Source: an uncultured Bacilli bacterium
GTDB lineage: Bacteria > Bacillota_I > Bacilli_A > RFN20 > CAG-288
Reading direction: 5' to 3'
Length of the DNA stretch: 16,139 bases
NCBI GenBank assembly: GCA_934725685.1
Contig: CAKVBX010000034.1
Location: 1 to 16,139, forward strand
The notes beneath the pieces were generated by a model. It saw only the letters and a list, made by a program, of their open reading frames with translations. It was not told where the DNA came from and did no database searches. The first letter of the stretch is position 1; every line of letters begins with the position of its first letter. The translations under genes and the position numbers were made by a program. Below are positions 1 through 7,280 of the stretch, in pieces.

Positions 1-14
1 AAAAGGACAAGGAA

Positions 15-83
15 CTACTTCAGAAACTGGAACTGAACTGACGTATAGTTAAGCGGATTTGGGAAAGTTTTAATTAACTTCAT
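15..83 (-). other. Short open frame with a strong ribosome binding site, possibly the broken start of a gene
   Basis: An ATG at 83-81 is preceded by a strong Shine-Dalgarno (AAAGGGGG, then AAAACAA to the ATG), 55 nt after the stop of the sugar permease. The frame begins MKLIKTFPNPL and stops after 22 codons at TAG (17-15). The peptide has no signal-peptide or lipobox character. In sugar importer operons the solute-binding lipoprotein is often next to the permeases, so a gene start is expected about here. Either the frame is broken or the short frame is fortuitous. No other minus-strand frame stays open from the ATG to base 1. The stretch 1-138 holds nothing else I can support. Confidence 0.2.
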
Positions 84-138
84 TTGTTTTCCCCCTTTAT
101 AAAGTTAATAAACAGCATATATTACCATCCCGGATTAC

Positions 139-1116
139 TCAGCCCTTGATACCGGCACGGCCGGTACCACGCATGATGTATTTCCGGAAAATGATAAACA
201 GGATAAGCAACGGAACGACGGTCAGAACAGAAGCGACCATCTGCCAAGAGAACTGTGTAATGAGGTTCCCGTTAGGGTCCTCCAGCATCAGTTTCTGCGT
301 GCCTCGTAAGGCAACGGAGATGAGCCAGTAGTCTTCCGAATTCTGCGCAGCAGAGACGGCAAGCTGAGGCCAGACATAGGCGTTCCAGGAACCGATGATG
401 GAAAGGATGGCGATGGTGATAAGGGTAGGAGAGGCGAGCGGTACCATGACCTTCCAAAGATATTCCCAGTCTGATTTACCGTCAACCTTGGCAGCAAGAT
501 AGAGTTCATTCGGAATCTGTTTGAAATTCTGACGGAGCAGATAGATATAGAAGACCGAAGAGATAAACGGAACAATCATGACGAAGAAGGCCTGAAGCTT
601 GGTCTGATCCTTGGAAATGAGGTTTAGATTCGACATCGTCTGATAGTTGGTAAGAACCATCATTTCGCCCGGAATCATCATGGTGGCAAGGAAGATGGTG
701 AAGAGAAGATCACGGCCGCGGAACTTCAGTCTTGCAAAGGCAAAGGCGGAGAAGATGGTGATGATCATCATCAAGATCGTCGTCGTCAGTGCGACGACAA
801 GCGTGTTTCCTACATATCGGCTATAAGAGAAACGGCTCAACGTCTCGGAATAGTTATCATAGATGTTCTGGAAGAAGGAACCTGTCTCCGGCCATAACTT
901 ACCGGAGATAAGATCGCTCTCCTGCATGAAGGAACCGATAATCATATAGTAGAACGGAAGAAGAGCGATGACGGCGGCGACGATAAGGAAGGCATAGGTG
1001 ACGACAAGACCGATGATATGAAGAATCTTACCCACTTTTTCCTTCTGCTTGACAGACAGGTTACTACTGGAGGTAACAATGTTCAGTCTTGTTGTGATAA
1101 TGGCAGGTTGTTTCAT
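139..1116 (-). CDS. Sugar ABC transporter permease, MalG/UgpE type
   Basis: This is the second inner-membrane subunit of a carbohydrate-type ABC importer, 325 residues with about six membrane helices. The family's EAA loop, which docks on the ATPase, is clear at residues 204-230 (ELYLAAKVDG, then WKVMVPLASP). A cytoplasmic N-terminal extension of about 30 polar residues precedes the first helix (about 33-62). The start is set by AAGGTGG upstream and by the stop of the preceding permease: the junction reads TGA-T-ATG, so translation is probably coupled. It is the last clear gene of the ATPase-permease-permease operon. The substrate cannot be read from the sequence; maltodextrin, multiple-sugar and glycerol-3-phosphate systems share this architecture. 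No solute-binding protein is in the window. Confidence 0.93.
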   Translation of the reverse strand: MKQPAIITTRLNIVTSSSNLSVKQKEKVGKILHIIGLVVTYAFLIVAAVIALLPFYYMIIGSFMQESDLISGKLWPETGSFFQNIYDNYSETLSRFSYSRYVGNTLVVALTTTILMMIITIFSAFAFARLKFRGRDLLFTIFLATMMIPGEMMVLTNYQTMSNLNLISKDQTKLQAFFVMIVPFISSVFYIYLLRQNFKQIPNELYLAAKVDGKSDWEYLWKVMVPLASPTLITIAILSIIGSWNAYVWPQLAVSAAQNSEDYWLISVALRGTQKLMLEDPNGNLITQFSWQMVASVLTVVPLLILFIIFRKYIMRGTGRAGIKG

Positions 1117-1117
1117 A

Positions 1118-2053
1118 TCAATACACCACCTTTTTCTCGGAGACTTTCATCTGAACAAATGTGATGAGCATGATCAGAATGAATAGAATGACGGCGGCCG
1201 CAGCAGCGTATTGAGTCTGATCGGTCTTACCGAGTTTGTCATAGATATAATAGACAACGGTATACATATCGGGAACGTTGGAAGAATGGGAATAATTTCT
1301 GTTGAGAAGACCGATTACAGAATTGTATTCCTTGAACGCACCGATGAAGGAGGTGACGGTGATATATAGAATCTGAGGTGAGAGAAGCGGAAGCGTAATC
1401 TTGACTTCCCGTTTCCATCGAGGGGCGGAATCAATCTGTGCAGCATCATAATACTGCTTATCGATTCCCTGAAGACCGGACATGAAGATCAGAATCTTAT
1501 AGGGGAGCGCATTCCAAATGATATAAAGGCAAAGCACAAACATACAGCTTCCCCAGGTAGAGCCTCTCGAACTGATCCAGTCCTTTGAAATGTTCAGGAA
1601 GGAATTGATCGGACCATTCTGTTGGAACATGACGGAGAAGACCATACCGACGGCGATGACGTTCGTGACATAAGGCATGAAGAAGATAGTCTGGAAGAAC
1701 TTCTTCAACGGCTTGATATTATTCAGACAGATGGCGATGAGAAGGGCGATGAGAACTGAGACAGGCACTGTGATGACAGTGATGAGAAGGGTATTGGTGA
1801 GGGCGGAAGGACTGTTCCAGCTGAAGAAGGTCTTATCGAGGACGCCAGAGCCCTGATTTCTTTCGACGAAGCCTAAGACGACACCGAAGTTGCGGAACGT
1901 GAATCCTGTCCCCTTACCACGGGAATAATCGCGGTAGCTGGACATAAAAGACACGATAAAAGTATTGATGAGAGGGAAGAACGTAAATAGCGACATGAGA
2001 ATCAGAGCCGGCGACAGATAAAGCCAGGCTTTCCAGTTATTCTTGTTTTCCAT
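1118..2053 (-). CDS. Sugar ABC transporter permease, MalF/UgpA type
   Basis: This is the first permease subunit of the same importer, 311 residues with six predicted helices starting at about residue 10 (LYLSPALILM). The EAA loop lies at about 201-224 (YYDAAQIDS, then KITLPLLSP) and keeps the conserved Ala-Ala, Asp and Pro positions, although the usual glycine after Asp is Ser. It lacks the large extra periplasmic loop of enterobacterial MalF and so is closer to UgpA/MsmF/AraP-like proteins. The ATG at 2053 follows the ATPase stop by only 5 nt, with just a weak purine-rich site (AGAAGAA) inside the end of the ATPase gene, so coupling to ATPase translation is likely. MalF/MalG-type pairs form the channel and the ATPase powers it. 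Confidence 0.93.
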   Translation of the reverse strand: MENKNNWKAWLYLSPALILMSLFTFFPLINTFIVSFMSSYRDYSRGKGTGFTFRNFGVVLGFVERNQGSGVLDKTFFSWNSPSALTNTLLITVITVPVSVLIALLIAICLNNIKPLKKFFQTIFFMPYVTNVIAVGMVFSVMFQQNGPINSFLNISKDWISSRGSTWGSCMFVLCLYIIWNALPYKILIFMSGLQGIDKQYYDAAQIDSAPRWKREVKITLPLLSPQILYITVTSFIGAFKEYNSVIGLLNRNYSHSSNVPDMYTVVYYIYDKLGKTDQTQYAAAAAVILFILIMLITFVQMKVSEKKVVY

Positions 2054-2058
2054 GAGAA

Positions 2059-3624
2059 TCAGTTCTTCTGTTCTTCCTGATAGGCAAGAGCGGATTCTCT
2101 CGCTTCATTCTGCTCGATTTCGGCAAGGCGTTCCTCACGCTGTTTTTTGTCAGCATCGATTTCGTTTTGCGTCAGATAGATTCTCTCCTGCGTCTCAGAA
2201 TCGAAGACGAAAACTTTGTTCTTACGCAAAGCAAAACGGATATTACCGAGTCTGACATCCAGGTCGGAATCGACGATGATTTTGATTCTTTCTCCGGTGA
2301 AGAACGGAGAGGAGCAGATCAGGGAAAGGTCTCTTCCCATCGTAAGCACTTCGTTGCACTTGAGGGTAAGGACTTTCTCCTCTTCCGAAACCTCATCATT
2401 GAGAAGGAAACCTTCCGGACGGATTCCGACATAGACCATGCCGTCCTTGATGTCGACTTCACTCTCCATAATTTTCTCGTCACCGATATAAATGGCATTA
2501 TTCTTTGCGATGCCATGGAAGACATTGATCGGCGGGGTTCCAAGGAACTTGGCAACAAAGAGGTTCTTCGGATCCTTATAGACTTCCTGAGGATGATCCT
2601 TCTGCATCTCCTTGCCCTTTTCCATGACGACAATGCTGTCGCAGATGGACATCGCCTCTTCCTGATCGTGTGTGACAAAGACCGTAGTGATTCCGGTCTC
2701 CTGCTGAATTCTTCTGATTTCCTCACGAGTCTGAATTCTCAGACGGGCATCGAGGTTAGATAGCGGCTCATCGAGGAGAAGGACCTTCGGCCGTTTGACA
2801 AGCGCACGGGCGATGGCAACTCTCTGTTGCTGTCCACCGGAAAGTTCGCTCGGCTTTCTGTCGAGATATTCTTCAATCTGAACCAATTTGGCGGCGGAAC
2901 GGACCAAGGCATCAATCTCATCCTTGGAGAATTTTCTGGTGATGGTCTGCGGTTTTCCGTCGACAATCAATTCGCTTTTTTCATTGATTTCGATGTTCTT
3001 GGCCTTATAAGCGTCAATGCGCTTCGCCAAATCGGCAGAGATTTCCGCTTTCGCCTGATTGACTTTATCCGTCATGGCAGCAGAATCGAAACCAACGATA
3101 TTGAAAAGCGTCTTGGCGACATTCTTGGAAATCTCATAGTGATTCGCAATCATGAAGACGGCACGCTTACTATTGATATGCTCATCGACCACGGAAGAAC
3201 GGATGATTCCAAGAATTTCATCCGGTTTTTCCAACAGTTTAAGGAGGACTCTATCCCTTTCGATATCGAAATCCCTCTTATTTTCCTCAACTTTGAGGTT
3301 CGTAAGCGGGAAAGCGACGTTCTTGTAAACCGTCATATGCGGATAAAGGGCATAGTTTTGGAAAACAAGTCCGATTCCTCTCTTTTCCGGTGCAAGATGA
3401 GTAACATCTTCATCATCAAACCAAATTTCGCCGGAGGAGGGTTCTTTCAGACCGGACAGCATGTAAAGTGTCGTGGATTTTCCACAGCCGGAAGGCCCGA
3501 GAAGACCAATCAGTTCTCCGTCCTTGATTGTAATATTCAGATTGTCGACAGCGACGGTGTCAGGAATGCCTTTCTTGGCATCTCCCGGAAATTGTTTCGT
3601 TAGACCAACCAGTCTGATTTCCAT
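2059..3624 (-). CDS. Sugar ABC transporter ATPase, MalK/UgpC/MsmK type, with a large insertion
   Basis: This subunit hydrolyses ATP for the permease pair encoded downstream. From the ATG at 3624 the protein is 521 residues, against about 360-380 for usual MalK/UgpC. Walker A GPSGCGKST is at 43-51, Q-loop Gln at 89, signature LSGGQ at 261-265, Walker B LLLDE at 282-286 and the switch His at 319. A C-terminal regulatory/OB-like region follows, with the family motif GIRPEG at 400-405. The Q-loop to signature distance is about 172 residues where about 53 is usual, so roughly 120 residues (about 117-240) are inserted in the helical subdomain. The C-terminus adds a charged, probably coiled tail (487-521). 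The start follows AGAGGAGAA with good spacing, and the promoter lies just upstream; the frame is open further 5' but those codons overlap the promoter. From memory, mycoplasma UgpC/MsmK-like proteins have a comparable insertion. Confidence 0.95.
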   Translation of the reverse strand: MEIRLVGLTKQFPGDAKKGIPDTVAVDNLNITIKDGELIGLLGPSGCGKSTTLYMLSGLKEPSSGEIWFDDEDVTHLAPEKRGIGLVFQNYALYPHMTVYKNVAFPLTNLKVEENKRDFDIERDRVLLKLLEKPDEILGIIRSSVVDEHINSKRAVFMIANHYEISKNVAKTLFNIVGFDSAAMTDKVNQAKAEISADLAKRIDAYKAKNIEINEKSELIVDGKPQTITRKFSKDEIDALVRSAAKLVQIEEYLDRKPSELSGGQQQRVAIARALVKRPKVLLLDEPLSNLDARLRIQTREEIRRIQQETGITTVFVTHDQEEAMSICDSIVVMEKGKEMQKDHPQEVYKDPKNLFVAKFLGTPPINVFHGIAKNNAIYIGDEKIMESEVDIKDGMVYVGIRPEGFLLNDEVSEEEKVLTLKCNEVLTMGRDLSLICSSPFFTGERIKIIVDSDLDVRLGNIRFALRKNKVFVFDSETQERIYLTQNEIDADKKQREERLAEIEQNEARESALAYQEEQKN

Positions 3625-3652
3625 ATGATGTTCTCCTCTGAAGATCATTCCT

Positions 3653-3681
3653 ATTATACTAAATAGAAACAAATATATCAA
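3653..3681 (-). promoter_or_regulatory. Sigma-A promoter of the sugar importer operon
   Basis: The -35 box is TTGATA at 3676-3681 (5 of 6 consensus) and the -10 box is TATAAT at 3653-3658 (6 of 6), with exactly 17 nt between. The predicted start of transcription is near 3646, giving a leader of about 22 nt to the ATPase ATG, with the GAGGAG ribosome binding site inside it. The -35 box overlaps the T-run of the preceding operon's terminator. I saw no clear CcpA or other operator. Confidence 0.8.
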
Positions 3682-3709
3682 AAAATCGGAGGAATATGCC
3701 GGATTCCCG
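3680..3709 (-). terminator. Rho-independent terminator of the SIR2-RDD operon
   Basis: On the minus strand CGGGAAT pairs with ATTC-CT-CCG (two-base bulge) around the loop CCGGCAT, and six T residues follow (3685-3680). It begins 6 nt after the stop of the second RDD gene. The stem is short, so termination may be partial and some read-through into the sugar operon is possible. Confidence 0.6.
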
Positions 3710-3715
3710 TTGTAA

Positions 3716-4690
3716 TTATAACCTTCCCATATAGTTATTTTCTTCGATTGCCTGATTTGCAATGCGATACTCCGATAGATTCCTGTAAACGCTTCTGTCT
3801 TCGATGGATACCAGGTAAGTGTTCGTCACATACTCGCTCAGCGACTGATGGGATTTCATCAGGACTATCATCGTAATGGACACGGCAAGCGGAATAAGCA
3901 GCGCAGCAAAAGAACCGATCAGAATGATGAAAAGCTTAAACAGGAAGCGGAGTGTGAATCTTCCTGCGCCGCAGGAAAAACCGTCAACGCCAAGCAAGGC
4001 AGTCTTTGTCATCTTCATCCCGAGCGTCTGCTTCCCGCGATTCAGGCAGAGCGGGATGATATAGTAAATAATGCAATAGGAAAGAACAAAGGTAACAGGG
4101 ATTCCGATGAGATAAGTGAGGCTCGTCTTCTTCTTAAGGGAGAGATACTCGCCCTTGAGATTCAGATAGCCGGTCGCCTGGTTCTTCACGAGAGAGCAGT
4201 AGGAAGAATAATAGAGGCTATCATAATCGGAGGAAGGAAAGACGCGCTTTCCCCCTTCGGAGAAAAGCTTCTCACCATCCTTGTTCTTCAGATCCAGTTT
4301 GTAAGTAAGGTAAATCTTTTTCCCATCTCCGGACAATTCCTCATTCACATAATCGGTGAAAAAGAAAGTGAGCGCCTCTTCCATGGCATCGCTCTTTTCG
4401 TTGAACGTCAGTTCATCCTCTTCATCATAATAGGAACCGAGGATGACAATCTTTCCTTCCTTGTTTTTCTTATAGAGTTGGGATTCCAATCGGATTTCAT
4501 CCTGTTCTGAAATCCAGGACTGATACCCTTTGTTTCCCTGTATCAGGAAAAGGGTCGGAATCAGAAGAATGATGCCGAAGATGGCAAAGGTGAAAAGATC
4601 GAAGAATCTTCCCGCCAGATTCTTTCCGACACGGACGGCAGGATAATCCAATTCGATGACCTGCGTCTCAGAGGTTCGGTCTTGCATCAT
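3716..4690 (-). CDS. RDD-family membrane protein with an inserted extracytoplasmic domain (second paralogue)
   Basis: This is a 324-residue membrane protein. Residues 23-51 (GKNLAGRFFDLF, then a helix) match the first RDD helix with its Arg and Asp. The second RDD block is at 192-226: a helix followed by RGKQTLGMK, the family's GqTlGkk motif. One or two more helices lie at about 248-278, and the SLSEYVTNTYLV segment near 283-294 matches the usual RDD end. About 140 hydrophilic residues (52-190) sit between helices 1 and 2, probably outside the cell. RDD proteins are small membrane proteins, mostly of unknown function; some have been linked to ion exchange. The start has a strong GGAGGGAGC site (ATG at 4690 or 4687). 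The gene overlaps the end of the upstream paralogue by 23 nt, so co-translation is likely. The function is unknown. Confidence 0.8.
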   Translation of the reverse strand: MMQDRTSETQVIELDYPAVRVGKNLAGRFFDLFTFAIFGIILLIPTLFLIQGNKGYQSWISEQDEIRLESQLYKKNKEGKIVILGSYYDEEDELTFNEKSDAMEEALTFFFTDYVNEELSGDGKKIYLTYKLDLKNKDGEKLFSEGGKRVFPSSDYDSLYYSSYCSLVKNQATGYLNLKGEYLSLKKKTSLTYLIGIPVTFVLSYCIIYYIIPLCLNRGKQTLGMKMTKTALLGVDGFSCGAGRFTLRFLFKLFIILIGSFAALLIPLAVSITMIVLMKSHQSLSEYVTNTYLVSIEDRSVYRNLSEYRIANQAIEENNYMGRL

Positions 4691-5867
4691 CCGCTCCCTC
4701 CAGAGGAATATCTTCCATCACATAGACCTCACTGTCTTTGACGATCATTCCGGAAAGGTATTCCGAAATAGACTGCTTTGTGTTCCGCATAAGGAAGGTG
4801 AGGGCAAAGGAAAGAATCATGAAAATCAAAGAGAAGGCGCCGAGGGATAGATAGGAAATGTTCCAGAACAGTTCCGAACCGATGAGATCAAGGGCATCCG
4901 GACCATAGAACAGCAAAGCGACAACCGGGATGATCAGGAAATATTCGATCAAGTTGACGCCGTATTTGATGAGCAACTGATACCAGGCCGGGTTTCCGCC
5001 CCTTTTATCCGTCGCACCGATTTTAAGAATCTTCATTGAAAGGGTCTGTCCGTTGCGGAAAAGAAGTGGAATCAGGAAATAGACGATAAGCAAAGTCAAA
5101 GCATAGCAAATAAGCAATTCCAAATCACGTACGATATAGAGCCGCTTCAGAACAATCTGATACGTGGCAAAAAGGGATTCATAAGGCGCATAATTGTTCT
5201 GGACATCCTTCGTTCCCGCCTCTAGAAGCAGAGAATAAGAAGAGAGGACGGAATTGTAGCACTTGCTTCCGATACTATAGGAAGCATCACGGAAATAATT
5301 GTCGATAGCCTTTGCCGTATCCAGTGTGAGAAGGGGATATTCATTTTCCTTCAGGATGAAATAAGAGGCATCGGAATCCTTGAACAATTGGCCGGTATAA
5401 TAATTCCAACCGGAAGCCACTCTGCTTTCTTCCTTATAATCAGAGAGATGTGTCGCTTTGAAAGTGACATAATAGGAATAAGCATGATCATTCGTCGCAT
5501 CGATTTCCTTCACATCCTTGTAGGTCTCTTCGGAAATACCGGAAACATTGTTCTCTTTCAGGGTACGAAAGACAATTCCCTTCATATAATTCTCTTCCAA
5601 AGTGGAAAGGGACAAAAGGTTCTCCTCGTCATCGGCCTCTCCGATTCCAGTCTTCTCGATTTCCCGGATGAGAGCAGTATAGGAACCGGAGACATCCTCG
5701 CGGTATCCTTTCATCAGAGAAGTGTTGTTCATGATGAACTCAGCCAACATGAAAAGAATGACCGCCAAAATGACAGATGTCAGGAAATCGAGGACATAGG
5801 AAGCGAATTTCCTTCCTCTCGAGCAAGGCTCCCCAAGCGCATAGATTGAATCATTTTTGATTTTCAT
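4668..5867 (-). CDS. RDD-family membrane protein with an inserted extracytoplasmic domain (first paralogue)
   Basis: This is a 399-residue paralogue of the following gene. The N-terminus (SRGRKFASYVLDFLT, 16-30) carries the RDD-type Arg and Asp at the start of helix 1 (about 24-46). Helix 2 (250-270) is followed by RNGQTLSMKILKIG (271-284), the RDD GqTlgkk block. Helices 3 and 4 lie at about 304-322 and 338-360, and KQSISEYLSGMIV (364-376) matches the C-terminal RDD segment. About 200 polar residues (47-247) are inserted between helices 1 and 2, where ordinary RDD domains have a short loop. The ATG at 5867 lies one base after the SIR2 stop (TGA-T-ATG) with TGGAGAA in the SIR2 coding end, so translation is coupled. 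A longer frame upstream exists but would overlap the SIR2 gene and lacks a better site. The role is unknown; context links it to the SIR2 protein. Confidence 0.8.
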   Translation of the reverse strand: MKIKNDSIYALGEPCSRGRKFASYVLDFLTSVILAVILFMLAEFIMNNTSLMKGYREDVSGSYTALIREIEKTGIGEADDEENLLSLSTLEENYMKGIVFRTLKENNVSGISEETYKDVKEIDATNDHAYSYYVTFKATHLSDYKEESRVASGWNYYTGQLFKDSDASYFILKENEYPLLTLDTAKAIDNYFRDASYSIGSKCYNSVLSSYSLLLEAGTKDVQNNYAPYESLFATYQIVLKRLYIVRDLELLICYALTLLIVYFLIPLLFRNGQTLSMKILKIGATDKRGGNPAWYQLLIKYGVNLIEYFLIIPVVALLFYGPDALDLIGSELFWNISYLSLGAFSLIFMILSFALTFLMRNTKQSISEYLSGMIVKDSEVYVMEDIPLEGADDARPNL

Positions 5868-5868
5868 A

Positions 5869-7173
5869 TCAGAGATTCTCCAGATAATTGTTGATTTCGG
5901 CATAGTCATCAATCCAGATGACGATGAGATCGAACGTAAAGAAATAAGCAGTCAGATCTCGGTAGACCGTCTCCGAAAAGCCTGGCTCCTTCTTCAGGAA
6001 GATGAAGTTGAACTTCAGATAGTTCGAAGCGAGCTCGAGCAATCGTTTCATGTCCGGATCAGTGAGGGAGATGCCGATAAAGATGCAGACATTGAATTTG
6101 AAATCGTGCAACTGCTTTGCGATGTTCCAGGAATAGGGATTGTTATAGAGATAGTAATATTCCGATTCGTTGAAAATCAGAGAATCCGTGAACTTCTTCT
6201 CATCATAGCGGTCATAAGGGAGAAGGCCGTGGACATGATAGATGTCGACACAGGCATCCTTATCGTTGAAGGAGTTGTCATCATAGACAACCGTATAGCG
6301 GACCCCTCTCTTCTTGAGAAGATATTCTAGGTTCGTATCATAGTTGTACGTGATGACCGTCGTCCTCGGGTGCTTCTGTATGTAGGTGACACAGTGATAG
6401 AGGGTGGAATCGACAGCATCGAAGCTCTTGGCTGCCGGAAATTCGTAGAGTTCCCGGTTGAGAGATTTATAGGAATCGAATCCGGAAGTCTTCAGCACCA
6501 TGGAAGAAGTGAAGAGTTCCTTACCCACATAGTGTTCGATTTCGTCCGCAAACTTGTAATCCCCTTTATAAAAGTCGTTGTTGAGGGAATCCATCAGGGA
6601 AGACCAATCCTTCGCCCCGTAATCGGCATTGATTCCGGCACCCATGACAAGATCGACATTCAGTTTAGAAGTGAAGAGTTTCATCAGCCAAAGGACAAAG
6701 CAGTCCGCAGAGGAATTGATACCGGAAAGTTTCCTATCGTTGCCGAGGTGAAAGAGAAGGTCATCGGTGACACTCTTCTTTTTCGGGAAATAGCGGTAAG
6801 CAATCTTCTGTCCTTCTAAATAACCGGTGGCATAGAACTGGACACCATCAAAATAGACGTTAAGAGAAGCTTCCGGTTCATAGAACTCTCCATCGCAGGC
6901 GTTCTTGACGCGGACGATGTTGACGTCGCCCATCACATCCATCTTCTCAAAATTCACGCCGGAGAGGGACAAAAAGATATGCGTCACATATTTATGGATA
7001 TGCCCTTTTTTGCTTTTGACGATGGCTTTGAAATTGCAGGTGGGATCGAAATGGAAACCGAAGGAGCGGAGCACAACCGCATCATAAGGGACATCGGAAT
7101 AATAATAAAGAAAAAGCTGAACCAACAGCGCTTTTTTGGAAAAGATGTAATTGTCTCTATCCTGTTTTTTCAT
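5869..7173 (-). CDS. SIR2-like NAD-binding domain protein
   Basis: This is a soluble protein of 434 residues. The C-terminal half is a SIR2-type Rossmann domain of the SIR2_2 kind: VMGAGINADYG (177-186) with W190 is the NAD-binding GAG loop; TYNYDT (275-280) and HVHG (313-316) supply the conserved Asn277, Asp279 and His315; FIGISLTDPDM (365-375) is the late NAD-contact motif. The zinc-binding cysteines of classical deacetylases are absent, as in the bacterial NAD-degrading defence proteins of this group (ThsA and DSR types). Residues 1-170 are a separate, beta-rich region that I do not recognise. The start is fixed by GGAGGTG seven bases before the ATG at 7173; codons further upstream run into the tuf terminator. 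It is the first gene of an operon with two RDD membrane proteins. NAD hydrolysis is inferred from the family; the trigger is unknown. Confidence 0.85.
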   Translation of the reverse strand: MKKQDRDNYIFSKKALLVQLFLYYYSDVPYDAVVLRSFGFHFDPTCNFKAIVKSKKGHIHKYVTHIFLSLSGVNFEKMDVMGDVNIVRVKNACDGEFYEPEASLNVYFDGVQFYATGYLEGQKIAYRYFPKKKSVTDDLLFHLGNDRKLSGINSSADCFVLWLMKLFTSKLNVDLVMGAGINADYGAKDWSSLMDSLNNDFYKGDYKFADEIEHYVGKELFTSSMVLKTSGFDSYKSLNRELYEFPAAKSFDAVDSTLYHCVTYIQKHPRTTVITYNYDTNLEYLLKKRGVRYTVVYDDNSFNDKDACVDIYHVHGLLPYDRYDEKKFTDSLIFNESEYYYLYNNPYSWNIAKQLHDFKFNVCIFIGISLTDPDMKRLLELASNYLKFNFIFLKKEPGFSETVYRDLTAYFFTFDLIVIWIDDYAEINNYLENL

Positions 7174-7194
7174 TGCACACCTCCGAATAGGAAT

Positions 7195-7223
7195 ATTATA
7201 AGATAAATGCCCTACATTTTGAG
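7195..7223 (-). promoter_or_regulatory. Probable promoter of the SIR2-RDD operon
   Basis: A perfect -10 box TATAAT lies at 7195-7200, 21 nt upstream of the SIR2 ATG-proximal bases. At 17 nt spacing the -35 position (7218-7223) reads CTCAAA, matching consensus at only three positions, so the promoter may be weak or activator-dependent. It lies just after the tuf terminator, so the operon can be transcribed separately from tuf. Confidence 0.55.
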
Positions 7224-7227
7224 CACG

Positions 7228-7261
7228 AAAAAAGCCCATCTGCCGAAGCAGACAGGCTTTT
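7228..7261 (-). terminator. Strong Rho-independent terminator after tuf
   Basis: On the minus strand AAAAGCC-TG-TCTGC pairs with GCAGA-TG-GGCTTTT around a TTCG tetraloop closed by C-G. The TG/TG pair forms a small internal loop. The 3' arm runs into six T residues (7233-7228). It starts about 20 nt after the tuf stop and ends the str operon. Confidence 0.9.
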
Positions 7262-7280
7262 AAAGTGCAATCAGATGAGA

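Noticed and set aside
2..52. Plus-strand frame ending in a Gly/Thr/Ser-rich tail (GTTSETGTELTYS)
   Set aside because: Only 16 codons are visible at the window edge and no terminator follows. It could be the end of a convergent gene but cannot be supported.
95..104. CTTTATAAAG palindrome as a regulatory site
   Set aside because: It is short and A/T-rich, of a kind common by chance in such intergenic DNA.
2827..3603. Plus-strand open frame opposite the sugar ABC ATPase
   Set aside because: It lies wholly within the ATPase gene, whose motifs are unambiguous, and shows no recognisable product.
3680..3709. Terminator interpreted as a riboswitch for the sugar operon
   Set aside because: It lies upstream of the promoter of that operon and directly after the RDD stop, so it serves the preceding operon.
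3625..3762. Longer N-terminus for the sugar ABC ATPase
   Set aside because: The extension covers the preceding terminator, the promoter and the ribosome binding site, and overlaps the RDD gene. The family N-terminus is MEIRLVGLTKQF at 3624.
7174..7239. Longer N-terminus for the SIR2 protein
   Set aside because: The added codons span the promoter and part of the tuf terminator, while the ATG at 7173 has a strong GGAGGTG site.
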